Positions 28,187 to 35,652 of a stretch of 64,000 bases of DNA are shown in pieces (positions within the stretch are counted from its first letter, which is position 1; every line of letters starts with the position of its first letter). Both the position numbers and the translations under genes were made by a program. The notes under the pieces are model-generated. The model ran no database searches and was not told where the DNA came from. It was given only the letters and a program-made list of their open reading frames with translations. Origin of the DNA: Arcanobacterium bovis (lineage in GTDB: Bacteria; Actinomycetota; Actinomycetes; Actinomycetales; Actinomycetaceae); assembly GCF_004331995.1 (NCBI RefSeq), contig NZ_SJDT01000001.1, positions 310,001-374,000 on the forward strand, in the 5' to 3' direction.

Positions 28187-28242
28187 GGCGATTTTGGGGT
28201 TATCGCGCCGCCGGTAACGGCGTCGATAACCCCAAAATCGCC
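28187..28242. terminator. Large inverted repeat (about 24-bp stem) upstream of fetB
   Basis: A 19-bp arm beginning GGCGATTTTGGGG pairs perfectly with an arm at 28224-28242; inside it CGCCG/CGGCG extends the stem with a 7-nt loop and one bulge. It sits between the fetB start and the end of the anchored-repeat operon and follows a second hairpin. It probably isolates the operon from fetB, though a T run is lacking. Confidence 0.6.
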
Positions 28243-28269
28243 CCAGCTAAGGAGTACTTATTCAGTTAT

Positions 28270-28310
28270 TGTTATGCACTTGATATGTGCGACACATCAA
28301 GTGCATAACA
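28270..28310 (-). terminator. Terminator of the anchored-repeat ABC operon
   Basis: TGTTATGCACTTGAT and ATCAAGTGCATAACA are 15-bp perfect arms, extended by TGT/ACA past one mismatch, around a 3-nt loop. The hairpin starts 9 bp after the stop of the last gene of the operon. Confidence 0.75.
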
Positions 28311-28318
28311 AGTAATGT

Positions 28319-31300
28319 TCACTTACGAATCGCAAAAACGTACGATCCTGCACCAATCATTGCCAACACACCAGTTCCGAGAAGTCCCCACTGCCAGAAT
28401 GGCGTACCGCCACTACCCAAGGCTTTCGAGCCATTTGCTGGGTTCGTCAGTGAAGAAACGTGCTCGTCCGGAGCGTCAAGTGCCTGCACAGCATTCTCAG
28501 TGCCAGCAATGGCATTCGGATCAGCCTGAGCAGCATTCGGATCTGCCGGAGTTGGAGTTTGCATCAAAGCATTGGCCACTTGTCCGGCGTCACCGGATGA
28601 AGCTGCACCCACAGACGCCGCCGCTCCGCGACGCGCAGCCCGACCAGCACTACCAGTCTCTGCTCGCGAACTTGGCGTTACCGCAGAAGTCGTATCAGCA
28701 GGTGCACTACTTACCGGCACAGCCGCAGTAGCTGGTTGTGGTGCTGGCACACCTGATCCAGGCGCAGTATCGCGCCATACTGGGATGGCTTCGCCCTTGT
28801 TGAGGTGGGATACTACCTCGTTAACAGGTAGCGGCTGGCGGCCCGCTGGCCCTGGCTGAGCTGTGCTAGCTGGATCAGTCGGAGCTCCGGCATTTTCAAG
28901 ATGTTCCTTGCCCGCAGTAACGGAAGTATCTCCCACCAAGAAACGCGCGGTGAGCACCTTCTCGACCTTCGATCCGTCAACTAGCTGCATGGTGTACACA
29001 AAATCCATGGTGTACGTGCCAGGTGCGGTGAAATAGAACGCCTGGTGATCGTGATTCGGCTTCGCATAGGTTACCGTGGCATCAGGAGTCTCGGTGTCGA
29101 GCAGCTTCGTAAAGGTACCAATGCCAGAATGACCCGTGATCATTCGACCTGGTCCGCGCACATTACGCAACGAAACCTTCACGCCTTCTTTGCCAACGCC
29201 GTCGTACTTGACGCTCAGCGTAGAAAATCCTACCCAAGGCAATCCATCTTCCTGAGCTTCAGGAAGCATCCATACACCCTGCGGAGCTGCCTTTTTCAAT
29301 TCCGCATATTCTGGATTGTTCGGAATCACCTTCCACGCAGAATCAGGCACGGCGTAGGCAAAATTCCCTGATTGGTGCATCAATGGCTTGGAAGGTACGG
29401 CGGTGTCGTGCACAAATACTCGTGCGTCTTTACCGTCGTAGCTCAGCATTTGATCCATGTGTCCCTTGGTGATGAGCGCGCCAAGCACACCTGGCAACGA
29501 GGCATTCAACTGCGTGCGAGCCTCGGCCAGCGAAATTTTCGCTGGTGCAACCGGTGTAGTTGGTGTAGTGGTGGTGCCACCATTGTCACCTGTACCAGAC
29601 GGCGGTGTAGGCGTCGTATTAATAACGCTTCCAGGTAGAAGCTGCGGCTGCGGCACACTGTTAGGATCGTCCGCGAGAGCCACAGCTTTCTCGTAGGCCA
29701 TCTTCCGCATCACATTGATCGTGTCATTTCCAACAACGAAGTACACAGTGCGCGAATCGTAGGAGGAATTACCCTTTGCGTCTTTGGCTGTCACATCGTA
29801 TTCGATCATGTACAGACCTGGCCGAGTAAACAGGTGCGATTCATCCAGCACTGCTCCCTCGTCGAGAATATCTCGAGGGGTTTCACTAGCGGTATCAAGC
29901 CGGATCTTGAGAATGTTATTGCTCATATTGCCACTGAGGTAGCGCGCTTCTTTTGGCATCTGCTTGTAGAAAACGCTGTACACAATTGGTTGGGAAACTT
30001 GGTCTTTGGTGATCGCCGAAAAATCGAAACCAAGTGAAGCATTTTTGTCGGTGTTTTTCTCCGGAAGATGCCACACGTTTCCGTTCAACGACGACTTATA
30101 CAAGTCTCCTGCCTCTTGCGTTACCTTTTGACGCAAAGTATCTGGAACCTCAATTGCGAACGCTTTATCTTTATTCACATCTTGTTCTTTTCCGGGCACC
30201 GTAGCATCAACAAGTTTCATGTTGAGATAGTTGTTCTCGCTTGTTCCTGGCGCTGGATATGACCCTCTCAGCACATACTTGCCAGCAGAAACAACAGTAT
30301 TCGGAATAAATTTTGGACTATACGTAACGCCTACGATCTGATCACGGATCGCCTTCTCGTAATCAGCTTGGTTTCCGTTGGACGACGGCGGTGGAGTCGT
30401 TCCACCGGTCGTTCCGCCGTTTGTACCACCCGTGGTATCACCTGGAGTCGTCGTGTCACCACCTGGCGCAGGTACCTTGCCAGCCAAAATATCTTCCGCC
30501 GAGAACTTGATCGGGTTCGAGCCCGTCGTGGTTCCCTTCGGAAGTTCCACGTCGTCATCGGTACCTACCAGCCACGTAATAGCGGAAGGCTGCGACACAA
30601 TAGTTTGCTTCGCCAGATTCTGGTAGCTCGCTTCAAAGCCTAGCTGATACACACCCGCTTGGGAGAAGGTCCAGCTCCAGTGACCGTGACTTCCCACATT
30701 CAACTTCACTGGTGGCAGTGCAGGATCAGAGGAAAGTCCGCGGCGTGGAGGCTCAAATCCAACTGTACGCCAGACTTCAACCTTTCCTGGACCCGTAACC
30801 TTTGAAAGGCGGAGTTTTACTTCGTCGAGAAGAACGTCGGCTGGAAGCTTCACCTCGTGATGAGAATCAAAAGCTCCAAGTCCCGCCCAAACTGGACGCC
30901 AACCATCAATTTCTTGCTGTGGAGCATGCCAAAGAATTGTTTTCGGCGCCCCTAAAAACGAGTATCCAGCTGTATCAGGCACGATCATACGGGAAATCTC
31001 TTGCCCGTCTGAGCTGCGCGCATCTGGCGCAAGACGCACACAGACAGTGGAAGGATCTTTCACCACTTGCTGCCCGTCAACAACGGTTACGGTGAAGACG
31101 CCGTTTACGCGCGTCACATAACCAGCGTCAACATGCGCGTGGTGGAGAAGCTTCTTTCCAGCACAAATGTGCGGAACTTTGTTTTCGGCATCCGGTTTTG
31201 CACCCGGTAGCGCTGCTTTGCTACCAAACGGAACCTTGAGATCGGCCGGAACCATATCGCCATAACCAGGATCACCAGGCTTATGCTCAGTATCTGCTGT

Positions 31301-31417
31301 GCCCGCAGATCCAGAATCGGCTGCAAAAGCAGTCGAAGAACCAGAAACTCCTGGTAGAGCGCTGAGCAACAATCCGCAAGCGAGGATTGGCGCAGCAATC
31401 ACTTTTTTAATTTTCAC
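28319..31417 (-). CDS. Large cell-surface protein with three choice-of-anchor M domains
   Basis: A 1032-residue exported protein, last in the operon. Signal peptide about 1-32 (AFA-AD). Domain 1 (about 92-290) begins HAHVDAGY and carries SHGHWSWTFSQAGVYQLGF; domain 2 (about 385-580) has ESHLFTRPGLYMIEYDVTAK; domain 3 (about 660-850) begins KGHMDQML and has KPNHDHQAFYFTAPGTYTMDF. A Thr/Gly/Pro linker separates 1 and 2. The last 170 residues are Ala/Pro/Ser-rich with one TM helix (about 1008-1028) and a tiny RK tail. No LPXTG motif is present. It corresponds to the transporter-associated surface protein type (TIGR03773-like). A 4-bp overlap joins it to the permease gene. It probably captures substrate at the surface. 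Confidence 0.85.
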   Translation of the reverse strand: MKIKKVIAAPILACGLLLSALPGVSGSSTAFAADSGSAGTADTEHKPGDPGYGDMVPADLKVPFGSKAALPGAKPDAENKVPHICAGKKLLHHAHVDAGYVTRVNGVFTVTVVDGQQVVKDPSTVCVRLAPDARSSDGQEISRMIVPDTAGYSFLGAPKTILWHAPQQEIDGWRPVWAGLGAFDSHHEVKLPADVLLDEVKLRLSKVTGPGKVEVWRTVGFEPPRRGLSSDPALPPVKLNVGSHGHWSWTFSQAGVYQLGFEASYQNLAKQTIVSQPSAITWLVGTDDDVELPKGTTTGSNPIKFSAEDILAGKVPAPGGDTTTPGDTTGGTNGGTTGGTTPPPSSNGNQADYEKAIRDQIVGVTYSPKFIPNTVVSAGKYVLRGSYPAPGTSENNYLNMKLVDATVPGKEQDVNKDKAFAIEVPDTLRQKVTQEAGDLYKSSLNGNVWHLPEKNTDKNASLGFDFSAITKDQVSQPIVYSVFYKQMPKEARYLSGNMSNNILKIRLDTASETPRDILDEGAVLDESHLFTRPGLYMIEYDVTAKDAKGNSSYDSRTVYFVVGNDTINVMRKMAYEKAVALADDPNSVPQPQLLPGSVINTTPTPPSGTGDNGGTTTTPTTPVAPAKISLAEARTQLNASLPGVLGALITKGHMDQMLSYDGKDARVFVHDTAVPSKPLMHQSGNFAYAVPDSAWKVIPNNPEYAELKKAAPQGVWMLPEAQEDGLPWVGFSTLSVKYDGVGKEGVKVSLRNVRGPGRMITGHSGIGTFTKLLDTETPDATVTYAKPNHDHQAFYFTAPGTYTMDFVYTMQLVDGSKVEKVLTARFLVGDTSVTAGKEHLENAGAPTDPASTAQPGPAGRQPLPVNEVVSHLNKGEAIPVWRDTAPGSGVPAPQPATAAVPVSSAPADTTSAVTPSSRAETGSAGRAARRGAAASVGAASSGDAGQVANALMQTPTPADPNAAQADPNAIAGTENAVQALDAPDEHVSSLTNPANGSKALGSGGTPFWQWGLLGTGVLAMIGAGSYVFAIRK

Positions 31418-32292
31418 GGGGCGACCTTTCTAAGTCGTACCAATTTTGATAAAAATCCAGCAGCAATACCTCTGCGTGGAGCGAAGATCCATATGAGCAC
31501 AAACAACGCTGATGAGCAGAGCACAATGGCGGCACCTGTTGGCAAATTCCACTGCCACGAGGCCCAAACGCCAATAAATGCAGCGATAGAACCGAGCACC
31601 GGGCCAATCACCATCATGGTCACAACGCGATCTGTGAGCATACGCGCGCTCGCCGCCGGAGCGATGAGCAGCGCAAGAATTAAAATATTGCCGATTGACT
31701 GCACAGATATAACTACTGTGGCAGCAATAGCAAGGTAAAGAACGAGATCCACGAGCATCGATTTGATACCGAGTGCACGGGCGTGATCGCGGTCAATGCT
31801 TACCAGTACGATGTACGGGTGAAGCAACGCTAAAATGGCCAGAATAAAGAATCCTGAAGCTGCTACCACGATTAAGTCTGTATTGGTTACGCCTGAGAGC
31901 GAACCAAAGAGGAACGACTCCAACGATCCCGTATAGCCTGGTATCCGCGACATAATCACCAAACCGAGCGCAAATGCTGCTGCAAAGAATATTCCGATGA
32001 TGGAATCCTCACGCAACCTGCGGTTTTGGGAGAATGTGGTGATGAGAATGGCTACAACAAGACCCGCCACCGCGCCACCAAGCAAGATTGATCCTTGCAA
32101 AGCGAAGGCGATAGCGACGCCGGGAAACACGGCATGCGAGAGCGCGTCGCCAACGAACGAAAGCCCACGTAATACCACGTGTACACCCACAACTCCGCAC
32201 ACCACCGAGCTCATAATTGCAATCAAGAGCGCCCGCGGCAGGAAAGCCAACACTGGGTTCGTCAAATCATTTAAGAAATCAATCAGGCTCAT
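31414..32292 (-). CDS. Anchored-repeat ABC transporter permease, ZnuB-like
   Basis: A 292-residue permease from ATG 32290-32292, which overlaps the ATPase stop (ATGA) and follows GGGAG. About eight or nine TM helices of the ABC-3 (Zn/Mn) family, with VVLRGLSFVGDALSHAVFPGVAIAF and SLLISPAAAA-like ALLIAPAASARMLTDRV. Members of this subfamily (TIGR03770) occur only with anchored-repeat substrate-binding proteins. It should form the channel for a metal or other small ligand, with the ATPase gene just upstream. Confidence 0.9.
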   Translation of the reverse strand: MSLIDFLNDLTNPVLAFLPRALLIAIMSSVVCGVVGVHVVLRGLSFVGDALSHAVFPGVAIAFALQGSILLGGAVAGLVVAILITTFSQNRRLREDSIIGIFFAAAFALGLVIMSRIPGYTGSLESFLFGSLSGVTNTDLIVVAASGFFILAILALLHPYIVLVSIDRDHARALGIKSMLVDLVLYLAIAATVVISVQSIGNILILALLIAPAASARMLTDRVVTMMVIGPVLGSIAAFIGVWASWQWNLPTGAAIVLCSSALFVLIWIFAPRRGIAAGFLSKLVRLRKVAP

Positions 32293-33026
32293 CGCACTCC
32301 CATTCCTAGTGAACGCAATAATGCAGAATCGGCGCGCACCTGATACGTCTCCATCCATAAATCAGGAATGAGCAGATCTTGCGGTTTGCCAATTGCCCGA
32401 ACTGTCCGATTAATCATGGCAAGGCGATCACAAATATCCACCGCTTGACTCAAATCATGAGTAGACATCACAATCGACACTCCGCTACGAGCCAGCTCAA
32501 CGAAAAGATCGGAGAGCGCATCTTGATTGGGATGATCCAAACCAGAAAACGGCTCATCGAGAAGTAGCATGATCGGATTGGTAGCCAGAGCTCGTGCAAT
32601 GAGCACGCGTTGTTTTTGCCCGCCTGAGAGCTCAGCAATTGTGCGCGCACGCAGCTCATACAATCCAACTTTGCGCAGTGCAGCGTAAACGCCAGCCCAG
32701 TGCTCTTTGCGTGGTCGCCTAAACATCCCAAGTTCAGCAAGATACGACGTCATAACCATGCCTTCGATGGAAATTGGGTACGTCCAGTCAATATCTTGAC
32801 GTTGCGGTACGTATCCAATTTTCGCCGCGGATTCCTCGCTGTGGATTTTTCCCGAATCAAGCGGAATCAATCCCATAATTGAACGCATTAATGTGGTTTT
32901 ACCAGCACCATTAGGGCCAATCAGCCCCAAAAGTTCTCCCGGATATACATCGAGATTAATGTCGCGGAGCACATGGCGTCCGCCTAGGCTCACATTGAGC
33001 CCGTCGATGTGTACTACTGGTTTCAC
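32289..33026 (-). CDS. Anchored-repeat ABC transporter ATPase, ZnuC-like
   Basis: A 245-residue ATP-binding subunit. Walker A GPNGAGKTT (37-45), Q loop YVPQRQDIDW, signature LSGGQKQRV, Walker B MLLLDEPFSGLD and the H-loop His in MSTHDLSQ are all intact. It resembles metal importer ATPases (TIGR03771 type). Overlaps by 4 bp with the genes on both sides, showing tight translational coupling. Confidence 0.92.
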   Translation of the reverse strand: MKPVVHIDGLNVSLGGRHVLRDINLDVYPGELLGLIGPNGAGKTTLMRSIMGLIPLDSGKIHSEESAAKIGYVPQRQDIDWTYPISIEGMVMTSYLAELGMFRRPRKEHWAGVYAALRKVGLYELRARTIAELSGGQKQRVLIARALATNPIMLLLDEPFSGLDHPNQDALSDLFVELARSGVSIVMSTHDLSQAVDICDRLAMINRTVRAIGKPQDLLIPDLWMETYQVRADSALLRSLGMGVR

Positions 33027-34096
33027 TGAGTATCACCAGGAGTTTCTACCTCAGGCGCGCGATGCTTCGCCGGTTCCGAGTCCGACGCCGATGCTGCCTG
33101 TTCTGAGGTCACCCCCGACACCGGTTTCGAGTCCGGCGCTGACGCTGAGGCCGTCGTCGATACCGCCGCAGCAGCCTCGGCCTGGCGTTTCTTGGTAGCG
33201 CGGCGTCCCAAGAAGATTCCAAGAACCACCGCTACGGCAACCGCAAGCAATCCTAAACCGATAAGGAGCGGCAACGACGTGGACTTATCCACCGTGCTTG
33301 GTTCATCTACCTTCGCAGGTGCAGCAGGTTCGGTTTCCTTGTCCCACTTGGCACCTAGCGCTTGCTGCGCATTTGCTGCATCTCCCACGGCAAAGCGTAG
33401 AGTTTGTGTGTTTTCTACCGTGGTACCGTCTTTGAGCTGGGCTTGCGCTGTGATTCGCACGAGGTGAGTTCCTGGCTCAGTAAACACCCAGTTAGCGTGG
33501 GTGTGCGTATTGAGTTCAACGTGAATCGGCTGCGATTCTTCCGAGTCACCTTTCCACAGTTGTTGAGGGCCAGCAAAGTTTCCTGCCTGCAAAAACACAT
33601 TGAAATGCCCTGGTCCTTGATGCCCACCAAAAATCAGCGAAACTCCGCCATTAACTTTCGATACCACATTAGGGTCTTGGGTATTCCATCCGAGCCAAAC
33701 AACATTTGCGATTTCCTGCTGTGGAACTACCCAGACTTCCTTGTCCGCCCGGATAAACGAGTATTCTTTTCCGGCGGGAACAGCGATCTTGCCCTTGTCA
33801 CGAACACGGAAGACGACGTCGTCGATATGCCTCCAGGTAGCAGGCTTGGACACGTCGTCGCGCGCCATCAAAGTCCAGGTACCATCAATGAACTTTGGCC
33901 CCATATCAACGTGACCAGCGGAAATCTCTACGGGTGTTCCACGTGGTGCCACTTTCTCATTGGCGTCCACAACTTGGGTGAGTGCTGGATCAGCAGGTAC
34001 CGGCTTGGGAGAATCCTCCGCCACGGCAGCTGTAGGAACAGTAAATAGTGCTGCGCACACGAGCGCCACCGGCGCCAATACTCGCGATAATCTCAT
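33023..34096 (-). CDS. Membrane-anchored protein with one choice-of-anchor M domain
   Basis: A 357-residue protein. Signal peptide 1-26 (AVA-ED), one M domain (about 60-240) running GHVDMGP, then VWVVPQQ, WLGWNT, GPGHFNVFLQAGNF, and ending THTHANWVFTEPGTHLV and FAVGDA. A TM helix (about 275-297) is followed by a basic stretch GRRATKKRQ and a 60-residue Ala/Ser/Glu cytoplasmic tail, so it should stay in the membrane and is not sortase-linked. Its position near the membrane would suit a middle step in a substrate relay between surface protein and binding protein. Confidence 0.85.
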   Translation of the reverse strand: MRLSRVLAPVALVCAALFTVPTAAVAEDSPKPVPADPALTQVVDANEKVAPRGTPVEISAGHVDMGPKFIDGTWTLMARDDVSKPATWRHIDDVVFRVRDKGKIAVPAGKEYSFIRADKEVWVVPQQEIANVVWLGWNTQDPNVVSKVNGGVSLIFGGHQGPGHFNVFLQAGNFAGPQQLWKGDSEESQPIHVELNTHTHANWVFTEPGTHLVRITAQAQLKDGTTVENTQTLRFAVGDAANAQQALGAKWDKETEPAAPAKVDEPSTVDKSTSLPLLIGLGLLAVAVAVVLGIFLGRRATKKRQAEAAAAVSTTASASAPDSKPVSGVTSEQAASASDSEPAKHRAPEVETPGDTQ

Positions 34097-35652
34097 TTTT
34101 GTTCATCTTTCTTTGAGTGCCATGCACGATCCCAGGCCGGAAGCGACTCCGGATCCAGACAGGATTTAAGGGATTTTGCATTAAATTCCATAAGACCAAT
34201 GTACGAATCGACACCTTCGACGAAGGTATCCGATTGCACTTCGCACAGCTGAACTTTCGCCTGATGAGCAAGATTGATGAGTTCAGCTGCATGTGTTCGA
34301 TTTGCCGGCTCAATAAATACCGCGCGAGCTTTGGTATCGCGCAGAGTACGAGTGAGGTTGGCAAGAGTTTGCACCGACGGCTCCAAGCTGGGGTTCGGCG
34401 CAATAAATCCTGCAACGTCGAGACCATAAGCCTTGGCGAGGTAGCCGAAGCTGTCATGCGCAGTCACGAGTTTGCGCTGTGGTTTAGGGATTGATCCCAG
34501 CACCGACCGCATCCACTCATCGAGGTTACGCAGGTTGTCTATGTATTGCGCAGCTGCTTTCTGGTATTCACCAGCGTGCTGCGGATCAACTGAGGAGAGT
34601 TGATCGCGAATGACTTCCACATAGGCGATCGCGTTCTTAACGTCGTGCCATAAGTGCGGATCGATTTCGCCGTGCACGTGTCTGCCGAGCACTGCCTGGG
34701 CGAGTACCCAGGCTTCGTTTCCAGGAGCACCCAAGAATTTCCATTCGTTGGAGGGCACAGTCGTGGCGACGGCGTGTGGTACAGCTACCACCACATTCTT
34801 TGAGTCGTAGGTGGCTGCCGATCCGGTTTCGCCCGTGCCGTCAAGAGTTATTCCGCCAGCTAGATGAGCCGTAATATCCACATGTCCAGAATCGAGGATC
34901 GTCGGTGCCACGCCGTGCGGGTCTTGACCAACCATGAAGGTAATGGTGGTGGTGCCCAGTGCTTTGCTTGTACCGTCGTGGATTAGCTCGGCTTTTATAG
35001 TTAATTCATATTTGCCGGGCTTTGAGAAACCCCACGACATGTGTGTATGCGCATTCGTTGGGAGGGAAACGACATCTTTCTCGTCAATGCCGTCATAGCT
35101 CGCCATCCACGGGGTAGGGTTGCCAAAGGTACCTGTCGTAAATGCCGAAAGTTCCCCTGGGCCCGAGACTTTCACAGCGCTCATACGCACTTGATCCGTG
35201 CTCGAGCCTTGTCCGTCTACTCGAAATCCGAGCCAGATTGTTGCGAGCGAAGCATCTTCAACGAGCCGAATGTGCCGCGCCCCGTATGGTACAGCTGCCT
35301 GCCCCAACGCAACGTGGGGAGCGCCGTCGGGCAGATTCGCATCGATCGTTTTGATCAGCGAGGCTTCTTCGAACATGAGCTGATTCGAAAATGCGATCCG
35401 TGCATGGGTCACGTCGCGCAAGGTAGCGAGCGAAGGCTCATATGTATGCGGATCTGCACCCATTGGAACGAGACTCACTACATTCGCTTTTGGCGCAACA
35501 TTGCGCACCAAATCGGCGATGATGGGAGTGCTCGCTACAACAGTGAGTGTATTTTCCGTACGTTGGGTAGGCGTGGCAGCAGCGGAGGAACACGCACCTA
35601 CCGCTGCTACCAGACCGAGCGCCGCGAGGCGCTTCCAGTTCTTCTGCGTCAC
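34093..35652 (-). CDS. ZnuA/TroA-type lipoprotein with an inserted M module
   Basis: A 519-residue solute-binding protein of the anchored-repeat ABC system (TIGR03772-like). Lipobox ends at Cys21 (AAVGAC). The ZnuA-like fold is in two parts: residues about 33-125 with ADPHTYEPS (His69) and about 325-519 with EIDPHLWHDV (His333), VTAHDSFGYLAKAYG and EVQSDTFVEG. Between them sits an M module of about 185 residues. Within it the usual C-terminal half (IWLGFRV to HTHMSWGF and FMVGQD, 139-244) precedes the usual N-terminal half (SGHVDITAHL to WVLAQ, 255-319), a circular permutation. The metal ligands of ZnuA seem present, so zinc or manganese is a reasonable guess. Confidence 0.88.
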   Translation of the reverse strand: MTQKNWKRLAALGLVAAVGACSSAAATPTQRTENTLTVVASTPIIADLVRNVAPKANVVSLVPMGADPHTYEPSLATLRDVTHARIAFSNQLMFEEASLIKTIDANLPDGAPHVALGQAAVPYGARHIRLVEDASLATIWLGFRVDGQGSSTDQVRMSAVKVSGPGELSAFTTGTFGNPTPWMASYDGIDEKDVVSLPTNAHTHMSWGFSKPGKYELTIKAELIHDGTSKALGTTTITFMVGQDPHGVAPTILDSGHVDITAHLAGGITLDGTGETGSAATYDSKNVVVAVPHAVATTVPSNEWKFLGAPGNEAWVLAQAVLGRHVHGEIDPHLWHDVKNAIAYVEVIRDQLSSVDPQHAGEYQKAAAQYIDNLRNLDEWMRSVLGSIPKPQRKLVTAHDSFGYLAKAYGLDVAGFIAPNPSLEPSVQTLANLTRTLRDTKARAVFIEPANRTHAAELINLAHQAKVQLCEVQSDTFVEGVDSYIGLMEFNAKSLKSCLDPESLPAWDRAWHSKKDEQK

